This document shows positions 24,280 through 35,384 of a stretch of 64,000 nucleotides of DNA, piece by piece (the first letter of the stretch is position 1; the number at the start of each line of letters is the position of its first letter). A program made the translations under genes and the position numbers. The DNA comes from Neckera pumila (taxonomy: Eukaryota > Streptophyta > Bryopsida > Hypnales > Neckeraceae): assembly GCA_963969595.1 (NCBI GenBank), contig OZ018415.1, positions 4,712,001 through 4,776,000 of the forward strand, given 5' to 3'. The notes below the pieces were generated by a model that ran no database searches, was not told where the DNA came from, and saw only the letters and a list, made by a program, of their open reading frames with translations.

Positions 24280-24425
24280 ACATATAGCCCGAGTTGTTGT
24301 TGTAGGACTACTCATAGTATTGACAGAAGTGCTCGCAATACTCACAGTACTATTGTCACTACTAACACTACTTCTCGTACTACTAAAAGTACTTGCAGAA
24401 GCTACAGTGCAGTCATGTAGTACTA
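24280..24425. repeat. AGTACT-rich cluster between the convergent genes
   Basis: A degenerate array of AGTA.T and TACTA words lies just after the transposase stop codon, between the two convergent genes. It resembles the intronic clusters of the same element. Confidence 0.5.
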
Positions 24426-24973
24426 CGCTAAGTTCTCGCCCCCCTTTCTGGAATACTATAACAGAGACAGACTATGCGTAGGGGGAGGAATCATGTGCTG
24501 CATGGGGATAATCTTCTAGTATAACAAAGTTGACATTCAGATTATGACCACTGTGGCCACTTTCACTATGCCAAGACACATGCAAACTATTTGAAAGCAC
24601 TTTCACTTTGTGACACAATAGAGTAAACAAGACACAGCAGACTAATTTCAATTGGAGGCAATTTTATTCACAAAGCAATGACGGGCTTCCTGAACTGAAG
24701 CTACAGAATGCACTCATAAATTACATCATATATTACAAATACGTTGCAAATGTCTTCTTCCAACAATGGCAAAGTTCGTGCTTAATTGGACACCATTGCC
24801 ACTAGACTGCCACACTGATAATTCCTACTCTTATTTTATAGTGGAAATCATCTATAGAATGGAGGACACGTCCTAGCTACCTGTATATAGCAACGTCATT
24901 GTCCGAAGTCATTGCATCTGACGGCATGTTCACTATACACTGTTTTTGTAAAAGACTGCAGGAACATCCCACT

Positions 24974-26432
24974 TCACCTTCCTCTGCATAGAGTACTTCT
25001 ACAGAATCATGGAAACGCTAAAGGGTCCTCTTTAAACTTTATACCGTAATCCCAAGTCAGCTCCTCACCTGCACGTATGGTGCGGTTTGCAAAGAACGCC
25101 ACCTATGAAACATTCATGAACAATACTCAGAACTAGTATTCACTACATGATGCAAGACATATTTGAAAGCAACACAATAGTGCTTGGAGTGAAAACAAGT
25201 ACTTGCATGGTAAAGTGTTGGACTTCTGCTATCAACCCACACAGGCAAGTCCATGAGATTGGCATCTCCACACCTGCAAGACCATGCACTTGAAAGTCAG
25301 TACTGTAATCACAATATTTCTTCACTGAAACTAAGAGCAGCAATGACGGGTCATGTATTTTGAAGTCCTCTTGCCTGTGGTTTAGCCAGCAACCAACGTT
25401 GGTTAAAACTGCGGCGTCAATGCTCAAAAGTGAGTTATCATCCCTTTGCAGCTCAAACTCCTAATCTGCGTCTAGCGCCAGTGAAAACTTCGAGGTATCA
25501 CCCCGGCGCAGCAGTTCCGCATTTGTCACCACTTCGCCAGCGTATTCAAAAAGAAACCGCCTCGGCATCAACTTCTCTATTGTACGAATGCCCCATCCTT
25601 TGGAGTCATTCACATGAAAGACCTGCACACCAATACAAAGCTACATGCATGAGTGCTACCACACGCGAGTTGGTATAATTCAGAAACCCGGGACATGCAT
25701 TTCTGCCCTCACCTCCAGCTTCACAATTATTCCTCTTTGGACTACTTGGTTGGGACAATTCTGAGGACATGTACAGGTGCAATTACACTCTTGGATGTAC
25801 TCCTGACGAACGTGTCCATCGCATTGATCGCTCCTTAGCTGCGTGCACTTGGACGGGTCTCTGCGGTAAAGCAGGCGTCGTTGGCATCCACTCCTGCGTT
25901 CCATGAACTGGTACCTCACAGGAATGCACTCAATCAGAGCATGGATGAGCGGTTTAGGACAGGTGCTGTGAATGACTCAACCATCTACAGCAGTCTTCGT
26001 CTTCTAGGGGGCACGCATAGCACCGTTGCACAAAATGTAAGTTTGCATTATTGCAGCCAATGACCAGCAAGTGTCACCAGCAATCGCAAGTAGAAAAAAA
26101 ACAAGCGCATAGAAGCGACTTACCTGAAGGACAAATCGAGGATGTAGAAGGCCTCCATGGACATATGATTTCCCACTTTTTCCAATGTCGCAGGAGCATC
26201 GTCCGCTCAAGACTTCCTGGCCGCTATTCATGCCGTCCTTGGCAATGATTGACCGCTGATGCGGAGGCGGGAAGTCCTCCACTTTCATGGATGCGTAGAT
26301 TTGAGGAGTGCACACATATGTATACAATGTATCCAAGAAAGGGATCCCATGGCCTCCGTCACCTCTGTATATTTGGACTGGCACGCTTTCTAAACCTTGA
26401 CACAATAGAAATTGATGTGACCTCGGAGAATC
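24974..26432 (-). pseudogene. SUVR-type pre-SET/SET/post-SET histone H3K9 methyltransferase module
   Basis: Five exons read in order: 26432-26124, 25907-25713, 25622-25375, 25273-25207 and 25102-24974. Pre-SET: RCSCDIGKSG then HGGLL, CDGHVRQEYIQEC, CPQNCPNQVVQRGI. SET: KGWGIRT, FEYAGEVVTNAEL, LDAD, NHRCGDANLMDLP, LYH, VAFFANRTIRAGEE and LTWDYG. Post-SET: a degenerate FCRSTLCRG. The order and spacing match plant SUVR1/2/4 proteins, which methylate histone H3 lysine 9 in nuclei. The S-adenosylmethionine pocket motifs (GWG, NHxC, WDYG) are all present. Phases agree at every junction. The third and fourth exons end in GC donors (CAG^GCAAG and CAT^GCAAGT), giving two GC-AG introns. A TAG at 25461-25463 replaces the Trp usual after LDAD, and a TGA at 25007-25009 replaces a post-SET Cys. 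The frame runs into the upstream exons through an in-phase donor, so this may be the C-terminus of the gene at 27017-31532. Confidence 0.8.
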
Positions 26433-27016
26433 CTGTTGGAGCAAGCGTATCATACACGAAGTACACGACAAGGTACCAAAATGCGATTTCCATTACAATG
26501 CACACAGTACAACATATGAAATACATATGGGCAAGTAAGGCCCACCTAAGATTGTTATGCACAGTAGTTACTGCAATAGTCCAGCAAGAGCATACCGTGC
26601 TTATGACAGTGGGAGCACTTGCCAGCATACGGGCCCCTATCCGGGCCCATCAGCGTCGGTGGAAGATGCAGGCCAAAGTCGTCGGTAGGTACGCCTAGGA
26701 CCAGCCATCATTGCTATCTGAGGCCCACGGGACTCCCGTGGGCCTTTGACTAGTCCATATGTGGAGCGTCATTTCCACGAAGAGAAAGTTCTCTCAATGC
26801 ATATTCTGGCAGGTAAATAAATGGCCCTTGCAATGGCTGAGGCCACACTCGGTAGCTACAGCCCAAGGGACTCCCCTAGGCCCTCAGCCACTACATAGGC
26901 CCCCTGTGGACTGGACAAGTACGTCGCAATAGCAGGACGCTGACAAAGGTTCTATGCAACCACTGCAATCCACAACACTGTGTACAATCTTCACGAAGTA
27001 CGAACAGCAACGCCAG
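26433..27016. other. Putative intron joining the upstream exons to the SET exons
   Basis: On the minus strand the exon ending AAG^GTGGGT at 27035 closes in phase 0, and the SET module's first exon opens in phase 0 after AACAG at 26433. No other exon was recognised between them. Two copies of a palindromic word around GGCCCACGGGACTCCCGTGG lie near 26720, and a weaker one near 26870. Confidence 0.4.
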
Positions 27017-27304
27017 CTACTTCTTATTACCCACCTTGTTCTTCTTTGGCACTATACCCTTAATGGGACTTGTACCTGCTTTGTTAGGTGACGTTGTCGC
27101 AGCGGTAGATCTCCCTCTCAAAACTCTGCTGGGGCTGTCCGCGGGCAAAATGTCCTCCATATCTATGTCATTATTTGCTCCCTTTCCTGCATGACATTGC
27201 TACAGAGTCATAGACGTTTCCAGTTGGAGAGGGATGCAACGTCATTGTTAACAATCACAGCGGCAGTGCAATAGACAACAATGAAGCTAGTAACATGTCA
27301 AGCC

Positions 27305-27580
27305 TTCAGTGCACTTTAGTACTAATACAAGTACTCCTAGTACAAAATCGAGTAATTATAGTACTCAAGTGAATACTTTTAGTACTGAGAATAATACTTC
27401 AAGTACTAAGAAGAATACTAGTAGTAATACTTGACTTACTAAGAATAATACTTGTAGTAATAAGAAAAAATCTTGTAAAACTAAGAAGAATGCTTATAGT
27501 ACTAATAATAATACTAGTAATATGAATCACAATATGCATGGTTCTATGGCAAGTACTTGTAGTACAAAGACGATTACTAA
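27305..27580. repeat. AGTACT-rich intronic cluster
   Basis: This is a degenerate array of AGTACT, AATACT and TAGTA words, about 25 in 275 bases. It lies inside the intron between 27709 and 27186. Confidence 0.55.
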
Positions 27581-29779
27581 TAGCACTGCAGATGTCAAAC
27601 AAGCATACAGGAATATGACATGAAGATGGAATGAACATGCATGAAGTGGAAATTTTAGACTCAAGAATAATCCCAATGTAGCACCACAATAGGTTTAGGG
27701 GACGTTACCTTTTGTAGCGTTCGTGACTGTGCATACGGGCGACACGCAGTCCACCCTAGCACTTCTCTTTGTAGTTGTAGGCGACGTCAGAGTGACTTTC
27801 CTCTCTACTGGTCTCTTCCGCCGATTGGTGGACCGCGCAAATGTTATTGCATAAGGGTCATCTACATCGACAGCCTCCGTAGTTGATGCATGATTCCGAA
27901 TTGCCCCCGAAAGAACAATGGCATTGACTGCTACATTTCCCTCCTGCGCACGGTACACAGCCAGTACACAATCAGAGCACTGCAGACATGACCGGAGACC
28001 ACAGTTCTGAACTCGTATGATCACAGCATATTCCGGGCTCCTGTGAAAGACACCTTCACTGCATATGAGCTTCGTTTCCTATAGCAGAAATCCTATGCCT
28101 TGAACAAATCATATGAAGTATTGGCATGATGTACCTCTAATGGAAGTGGCACAGCAGCGTCATCAACTTGAGCGTTGACAGCTGAAGGAACCGTAGACAG
28201 CTCTACATTTTGTAGGGAAGGGTCCTCCACTGCGTCCCAGTCTTGCAAATGAACCCCCTCCTCGCGCTCCTGCTGTAGGGAGCAAACCCCCGTTTTGCCA
28301 GTCTGCGCAGTAGGTGATGAAGGCACAAAGGACGGTTGGGGAACCAAATTACGCCTTGCAGTTACAGCAAAGGCCTCCGATGCAGGTGACACATCGGCAG
28401 GAGACGATCCTCTTCCAGTTTGCATAAAATTTGTGGATGGCATTGAGAGCTGCGACGCAAATGGAGTCCCGGAGACCTCTAAGTCTGGCAGGCCACATAG
28501 GGGACTGCAGTCAGAGCTCTATTCCCCTAGTTTAAACACTTTCCGCATAAGGGTGTGCGTACCTTCCCCGAAGCACTTTGAAATAGTGCTGTCCATGGTT
28601 GACATACTGGGAGCTCCCTCTCCGAATGTGGACGACCCTGCAAAGACAACGACAATAAGTATGAGGGAAACAAAGAGAAGCCAGTGAGTCAAAAGAATTA
28701 TTTCGATCGCAACAATGAGTCTTTCGAGGAAACGTGCATGAACTGCCTCCAGCCACAAAGGTGTTTATCCAATGGAAGAGGTTGAGAAAAGCATTGCTGT
28801 AAGACTAGTTTCTGTGCATCGTGAGAGCTGATAGAGATCAGTGAAAATTAGCAAACAAAAGCAAACACTAAGTGGTATCTTGAGGCGCACATGACTACTT
28901 TGGCAGTACCTATAGCTGTCTTAAAGGGCGGGGCAAGTGGAGGAGTCGACGTTGCCGCAGGTTCTGACATCTGGCGCATGTCCCCTCATGTCTTTCGAGT
29001 AGCTTACTGTATTGGCCAAATCCCCAACTGTCATACCACGCCTGGTGCACAACGACACAGGAGGGCACTGCACATCTTACGTTACATCTGAACCACTAAG
29101 ATGCACACCAAGGGTGATAGACATGGCCGCAAGAGCTGCTTATGACATCCCAAAGAGGAAAGTCCCCCGAGCAAATGCAACATTCTAGAGTTGCGGGTAG
29201 GAAGGGTCGACTGCTAGTCCCAATCACCACTTTCTCCTAGCTAGAATACGGCAGGGGTCGCATCAGTGACGTGTCCGTGCCTGCCCGCAAATCCTCTGAA
29301 TATGCTCGCAGCGCCTACAGGTGACATTGGTTTCCCTTCAAAGCACTGGACGCTTCGTATAGGGAGGTCTCCAAGGTTGCCTTAGTTCCCTCGAATGCGG
29401 CCAGTTTTTTGACGTTGGCATATAACATTTTGAGGATGGGCCCTATTCCAGCTTGGTTACTTGCGGCAGCAATGTCAACCTCATTGTTCACAATCTTCTA
29501 GTCCTCTCCATCCTCAGTTAACAACGTTTTGAATTGCTCGACGAGCTGGAAACAAGCCTCCCATTGCACTGTAGCTACTGAGGCCTCAGCCTTTAGACTC
29601 CGAACTTGGACCTCTAGTCGCTCAACGTCAACTTTAGCCACTGAAAGAACCTCCACGATCTTCTCTTTCCTACACAAAGAGAACACGCACGCGCTTAATG
29701 AGGAGCGTCTTTACTAGCAATGAAGAACGTCATCTAATATAGGCATCGACTACACTGTCACGAAGTTGAATGCTGTGTA

Positions 29780-30075
29780 GAAGTACAAGCCCAAGTACTT
29801 TTACACAGCAAGCATTGTACACATAGTACTGCTACGCATTACAGCAGTACTCTTTAGTACTGCAGGCAAACCCAGAAGGCAGTCGTCGGGGCTTTTGGCG
29901 GTATGCAGTAGTGCATGTCGGACTGCGGAGTACTACCTTCAACTGTGGAAGGGACTATTGTAGGACGGCAGAACTGAACTTGTACTTCTAGGACTTCAAC
30001 ACTGTACATTCATGAGTATGCAAGAGTTCAAGTGTACAGGACATGTAGTTAATAGTCCTTCACTACTAGAAAGAA
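29780..30075. repeat. AGTACT-rich intronic cluster
   Basis: AGTACT and its one-mismatch forms recur through the intron between 30430 and 29669. The density is highest at 29785-29870. Confidence 0.5.
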
Positions 30076-31532
30076 AAAGGCCTAGTACTATTTTTTCATC
30101 CACAAACCGCATAGGAGAAGTTCGGCTATAGAGAAGCAGTGAGCATGGCGGACGCAACGACAAGTTGTAGTACTTGCATAGAGACCTAACTACAGTGCAT
30201 GACTACAAACGCTTCCGCAATGACAAATTCTATTATTTCCACGTAGAGCTGATTGCAGTGCAGGACTAAGAACGCCACTATGTAGCATATAGATAGACTG
30301 TAGGACTATTGGAAATACTCAGTAGTACCAGCTGAGCTTGAAATTACAGAGATCATTCTAATCAGACCCAACGAAAGTACCCGTGTCTACTGCGACGGAG
30401 TGAAGCATGTAGTCAACAAAGAACATTACCTCTGCAGAAGATTATCAGGGTCGTGCTGACCACCGAGTCGCAGGAAAGAGCCGGGCTTCACGTCAGCAAA
30501 TCGTCCTCTGTCTTTTGAGACACCGCAATATGCATCTTAAACCTTCGACTTCTCAAGTGCAACGTCCGCGTATTCCAAGAGCCCCTCAGCTTCGTACGCA
30601 GCATTGATGGGGACATCAAGGACCGTTGCTAAGCGCTGCATGCATGCCTTCAACCGCCTACAATATGACTTCCGCTACAGCACATTAGTCTCTGCTGCAA
30701 ATTCCGCCCAATTGTCGGCCTGCTTCTTCACAGTCTCCAAGACGAACCCAATGGCAAATTCCTTGGCGACAAGATTTGATGGATGCGGCTTCTGGTAACA
30801 TATGCAGTACAGCTTCTCCACGTCTCTCCGTTGTTTTGCAGTCAACTTATCCAACAAGGAGAATCCATTCCTAGCATGCTTTGGCCCAAACACTTCTTCA
30901 GTCTTCTCCAAGGTAATGTTTTTCCCAATCTTGAGCCTGTGGGTATTCTGTCCTTCAGAGCAGAGCCCAAATCTTGAAGCAAACGTTTCAACCGACAAGG
31001 TTGGAGGTGGCCTCTTATCCGCCGCTGTCAAGGATGCCAATTCACGCCGGCAGTCATCCTCCGTGTATTGTTCTACTTTCTTCTTCACCCTACATGGACG
31101 TGGCGGCGGCAATGCGGTCATGGCAATGTTGTCATCGTTGTCCCCATCTCCCTCCGCACTATCGTGCCCAACAGCGTCACCGACTCCAACACCAGAGGTC
31201 CTTGGTGAAGATGTTGCCGTAGCAGCCGCGGAAGTGCTTTTCTTCTTCTTTGGGGGGGCAACCTTCTCTTTAGAAGAAGCGGCCCGAACTGTCTCTGGGT
31301 GGAAGGGCCCACTGGCTTTTTTTCTCTTGTCCAGCTTAAGCACCGACTTTGGTGGAGGCAGCATTGCGGTCTGGCCCCTATGTGTACCGTCCATCACCGT
31401 GCTTGTTTTCTTCGCATTGGGAACCGCATTCATGAAGACGTCGTCAGCACTTCCATCCGATCCTTTGTTACACTGCTGCATGTCGTCTGTGCCTCGTCGC
31501 CCTCGGACAGGAGTTTTCTTTATTTTAGCCAT

Positions 31533-33010
31533 ACTGAATCCTTTCACCCAAACGAAGTTCCTGTCAAATCTAGGCAAGCACGTCAATTGACTGTCACAGA
31601 ACCACCACATTCCACTGAAAATGACAATGCGAAGTCATCTTCCTATCAAAACCAACTGTGTAGAATTTGTTGGCACATGAAGTCATCAGATGACAAAGAG
31701 AGGTTGTGCCCATGACGTCTGACTTGGCTACAGTAACTCCATAGGAAAACATTGTTTATAACCGCCAACACACACACACCCCTGGAACTACTTCTAAGTG
31801 CACAGGGCGTTTCACGTATAGAAGGACTACAGAAATGCTATCAGGATAGGATGGCTAGTACTATATTACATACCACAGTACTATTGGCAACCACTTTGTA
31901 GTATTCAAGGAAGTAGGAAGTCCTGCGACTGTGCTAATGGACTTCCGCATTACTAAAACGCCGGTCATGTCCAGAAGCAGCACATGATCTAGAAGAAGGA
32001 AATGTCTACTAGTGCAACGGAGAAGCAATAACGTCGTATTAGAAGGGAAAAACCACAGCACGGAGAACAACCACAAGAAAACCTCGTGGAAGACAGCTTC
32101 GTGGGTCCAGTATTCATAGACAAGAAGATGACCGCATAAAAGGAGCCACAAACAAACTGTCCCAAACAATGCCTGACACCGAGTTCCATGACTGTAAAGG
32201 ACGAAAGTCACTGTTTTCTTGCACACGGCTAGTTGATGAAGCTGCCCTGGCCGAAATCGAACCCTACAAAGAACCCAGGAGAAAAGGGCACCATACCTGA
32301 CAAGCGCTAACTCATTGGTGTTGTTCCGCACCACCTATGATGGAAAACCCTAATGTGACTGCCGGCAACCCTTCCTCGCTTCTTGCCTGTCATAACCACC
32401 GCCCTCCCGACCACCCCATCCACGCCGGCAATCCGCACTCCAACATCTATTTCATTGCCACTGTTCCCTTTGCAAGAAAACAATCTCCTTCACCCCCGCA
32501 CCGTGACCCCTAATGCGCGAAGCCTGTGACGGCGCTCCACTTGAAGTGTGTTCACTGCGACTAGAAAGGACAACCCTAAACTAGTGGTGAGGCCTCCAAC
32601 ACGCGCTGCAGCACTTCTCCAATTCCACTTTGAAGAACGGCAAGAAAAATTCAATACCCTACGAACCCGTCGAAACCCCACTCTCATGCACTTCAACGAC
32701 GAAGAAGCGGAAGAGACGATGAAGAAGCGGAAGAGACGACGTACACGGAGACTGCGTTTACTTCACGGCAGCCTTGACGACCCCATCCATCCGATTTTTG
32801 ATGGATAAGAAGTGAACAAACACGTACCCGTCCTACATTCGTCCATGTCAGTACTCCACGTGTCACAATCTACGAAGGACTGGACTTGTGAAAGGAAATG
32901 GCTAGGCGGCTACATTCATGGCGAGGACTAGCAGGGCACGACACTTGTTGTCAGTACAAGAGATCTGGTTCTTCATCAACGGCCAGGAAGTCCTGTCTCT
33001 CCATCCCATT
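31533..33010. other. Right subterminal region of the 13 kb element
   Basis: This should hold the promoter and leader of the minus-strand gene. Open frames on both strands (for example at 32548-32808, rich in Lys and Arg) have no partner exons or known motif. A CACGTG word lies at about 32858 here, and another near 19909 at the other end. Confidence 0.35.
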
Positions 33011-33049
33011 AGTACTCGTAGTACTCCGTAGTACTGACCGGCAGAACTC

Positions 33050-33860
33050 CAATTTCGCCCAAAAAAGCCCAAAACCAGTCAGTGTTTCCTGCAACTATCC
33101 ATGTGCCCAAGGAATAGCTTTAAGGGCCAACAATTTTCATAACTTTTTGACTCCATGGTTAAAAAGTTCTTGTATGATATGTAATTTTCTTTGCTTGGCA
33201 AGCAATTCCAAATTTTTTTTTAAATCAAATTTTTAAAAATAAAAATTTGAAATTGGTTTTTTAGATTTATATATATGTGGAAAGCTTTGAATCATTCCAT
33301 TTTTATTAATGAAATGAAAGTTATGAAGAGTTTTAGTTTGCGGGTAGTTATGGAATCTCTACTCTAAAATAAACTTTGAAGTCCTTTATATAGCTCAATT
33401 TTCAATTTTTTTTGAAAAAAATAAAATTATACAATGTAAATTGTTTATTACAACATTGCAACCATTGGGATTGGCACGTTTCAATTCTATAACTAAATTC
33501 TTAACAATTTAGTGTTTTGAATCATTCTCTACATCTTTCTAATTATTTTTTTCCTATTCGTTGTATAATTCCAAATGATCTGAATTTTTCAAGCATGTAG
33601 CCAACTTGCCTTGAAGAATGAATCCAAAGACGCACCACCATCATTGACATGTTTTCATACAAATGTGACCTTATGAAGTGCTACCCGATTTTTCCCAAGG
33701 ACAAAAAAGGGGTTTTTGTCAATTCAAACGCTAATATCTTGCAATCCACATGGTGGAATTTTTGGAACTTTTTCCACATTTTTTCAAACCATTTTACTAC
33801 AAGATCCTACGGCTACATGTGTCCAAAAATGTTTTTTTCTAAAATTTGGTACTTGTACTA
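33050..33860 (-). mobile_element. TTAA-family element fragment abutting the 13 kb element
   Basis: The interior matches the element at 51659-52590 in the same orientation. Shared phrases are AGTTATGAAG, TTTGCGGG.AGTTATGGA and CAAGATCCTAC.G.TACATGTG. Neither terminal TTAA is preserved. Confidence 0.6.
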
Positions 33861-34935
33861 GAAAACTATTTGACTTTCAAAACGGGTAGCTGCACCTAAT
33901 TGAAGTTTTTTTCCAACTATTTGACTTTGAATAAGAAACAAGCAATGGCAAGAAAAAAAAGAAAAAAATATTTCAGGAGACACTAAAAGTCCTTTGGTCC
34001 CTTTTTTGGCCTTAGCTTTGAAAAGGTAAGACCAATATTCTAATTTGGAAAGGGAATCAACTTGATTTATGCCACAATCACACAATGAGTTGATGTCATT
34101 CTTAAAAAGCACAAAGTTGAACAAGAATTCAAATGCAGTCTATAAAGAATTGACATATGTTCAAAGTGAGCCAAAGAAGAATTCCAAAGAGAGATTACAA
34201 ACTTAAACACAATATCTCTTTTCAAATCCCTTAGCATGTCATGCCTTAAGTGCAATGAATATTGAAGAAACATTTGTTTTGGATAATTCTTCTTCTTCAA
34301 ACTTGAAAGAAAATAAATTTTAAAAACTTACTTCATGCAATATAGAGTCTTATTCATAATCTTGTATATAACAAGTAGTCATGAGAGGCTTTGTCCCAAT
34401 AAAACTAAAAATGAGCAACATGGAATGACAAGTAAGAACGATGGCTCTCTTTCGGGAATCAATCTTTTATTAAGAAAAATCTGAACCTTGCAGACGGTTG
34501 TTAAGCTTTCATTTTTTGGCACCCTACGGTGCAAGTACATGAAAAATAAAGAAATAATATAATTATTTTAAACATTGCTTTTTGGAAAAAAATTTATTAA
34601 GAAAATAAAAATAAAACCTAAAGTGGCATTGACATGGTACCAATAGTGCCACATCAAATCCTAAATAAAAAACAATAAATAATAAAAAAATAATTTATAT
34701 ATCCTCTTTAATTGGGGGTTCAAAACTCACAGCCTTCTTAAGGCTTGAAATTTTTTTCTACTGGTTTTTTTAAGTATCATCATTTTTGTTTTTGAATAAA
34801 ACACCGCTTAAAATTTCTCACACTAGCTCCCGCACTAGATTCTATCAATACAAGGCTTCCCACTTCAATCTAAAGCCAACAAAAACAAATCATCAAGTAT
34901 ATTGTTGTAGATATTGCAAAATGTTACAAATGCAA
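33861..34935. other. Non-coding AT-rich DNA
   Basis: I see no gene, RNA or clear inverted repeat. Confidence 0.4.
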
Positions 34936-35355
34936 CATTAGAAGATATTTGAGAGCATTAGAAGACTACAAGTTCCCAGATAGTGGGGAACAGTGGCCAA
35001 TTTATTTTTTTTAATCCAAAAAAAAATTCAACAAACTGCAAGGCCGCCAAATTGCTTAGGACAATTTAATGAAATGAGATCAAAAAATTTAATTCTTTTT
35101 AATTTGAAAAAAAAACTTTATTTACACATGATTGGGAACTTTGCCACATCAAAAATCTGGCATGGCCGAGACCCTACCATATCAAATAATATTATTTAAT
35201 TAATTCATGAATATTATTTAAATGTATTCTATTTTTTTTAAGTGACAAATTTTTAAAAAATTTATTATTTTATATTCTAACTAGTAGTGTGCTGGCTTAC
35301 AACAAAGGGAACAACCCTAAAACGGCCTTCTCATGCCCTCAAATGTCTTATAATG
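34936..35355. mobile_element. MITE, CATTAGAG family, copy 1
   Basis: The left end CATTAGAAGATATTTGAGAG is answered by the inverted right end CATTATAAGACATTTGAGGG. It shares its terminal design with 40092-40366 and 45004-45253. The interior is AT-rich and non-coding. Confidence 0.5.
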
Positions 35356-35384
35356 TGAACCCCTTTGCCATGACAAGGAAGTGT

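Larger units (their letters stand above)
27017..31532 (-). pseudogene. Long N-terminal part of the element's minus-strand gene (nuclear, basic/disordered, coiled coil)
   Basis: I could read exons at 31532-30430, 29669 to about 29300, 28637-28135, 28040-27709 and 27186-27035 (or to a TAG at 27017). The start MAKIKKTPVRGRRG is basic and nuclear-like; an upstream in-frame Met at 31610 is less likely. A low-complexity Lys/Pro/Ser/Ala stretch follows, then a folded-looking part (EEVFGPKHARNGFSLLDKLT). The second exon is a predicted coiled coil (KVDVERLEVQVRSLKAEASV). The last exon is Lys-rich (KGIVPKKNK). In-frame stops lie at 30675, 30537, 29498, 29315 and 28519 (lowest base of each). The junction between exons three and four does not keep phase as I read it. 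I recognise no catalytic domain here. If joined to the SET exons, it gives one protein of about 1100 residues. Confidence 0.55.
19851..33038. mobile_element. Large (about 13.2 kb) DNA transposon carrying a transposase and a SET methyltransferase gene
   Basis: The unit is more GC-rich than both flanks. It begins GGTACTACGTAGTACT at 19851. It ends with the inverted form AGTACTCCGTAGTAC at 33020-33034, an inverted repeat of 15 bases with one mismatch. Inside, a plus-strand transposase-like gene (about 19986-24185) faces a minus-strand gene (about 31532-24974) whose C-terminus is a SUVR-type SET domain. The AGTACT palindrome is repeated in several introns and at both ends. Both genes are broken by stops. 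No target duplication could be identified, so the exact ends are uncertain by some tens of bases. Beyond the right end the sequence turns at once into TTAA-family element DNA, so insertion into or beside such an element is likely. Two independent neighbouring insertions cannot be excluded. Confidence 0.6.

Noticed and set aside
25143..25427. Continuous frame running through the SET intron (NHRQEDFKIHD...)
   Set aside because: The SET family requires NHRCGDANL, which is obtained by removing a GC-AG intron. The unspliced reading loses the conserved residues.
30802..31590. 262-codon plus-strand open frame
   Set aside because: It is the mirror of the minus-strand exon at 31532-30430, whose composition and splice donor are better. 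The plus frame is a Ser/Leu-rich shadow.
31861..32334. 157-codon minus-strand frame rich in Leu, Trp and Phe
   Set aside because: It looks like a membrane protein by composition only. There is no consistent exon partner, and it sits in the subterminal part of the element.
19851..33038. Reading the 13 kb unit as a CACTA or a KDZ-type element
   Set aside because: There are no CACTA ends and no subterminal repeats of that type, and the transposase motifs do not match what I know of KDZ proteins. The superfamily was left open.
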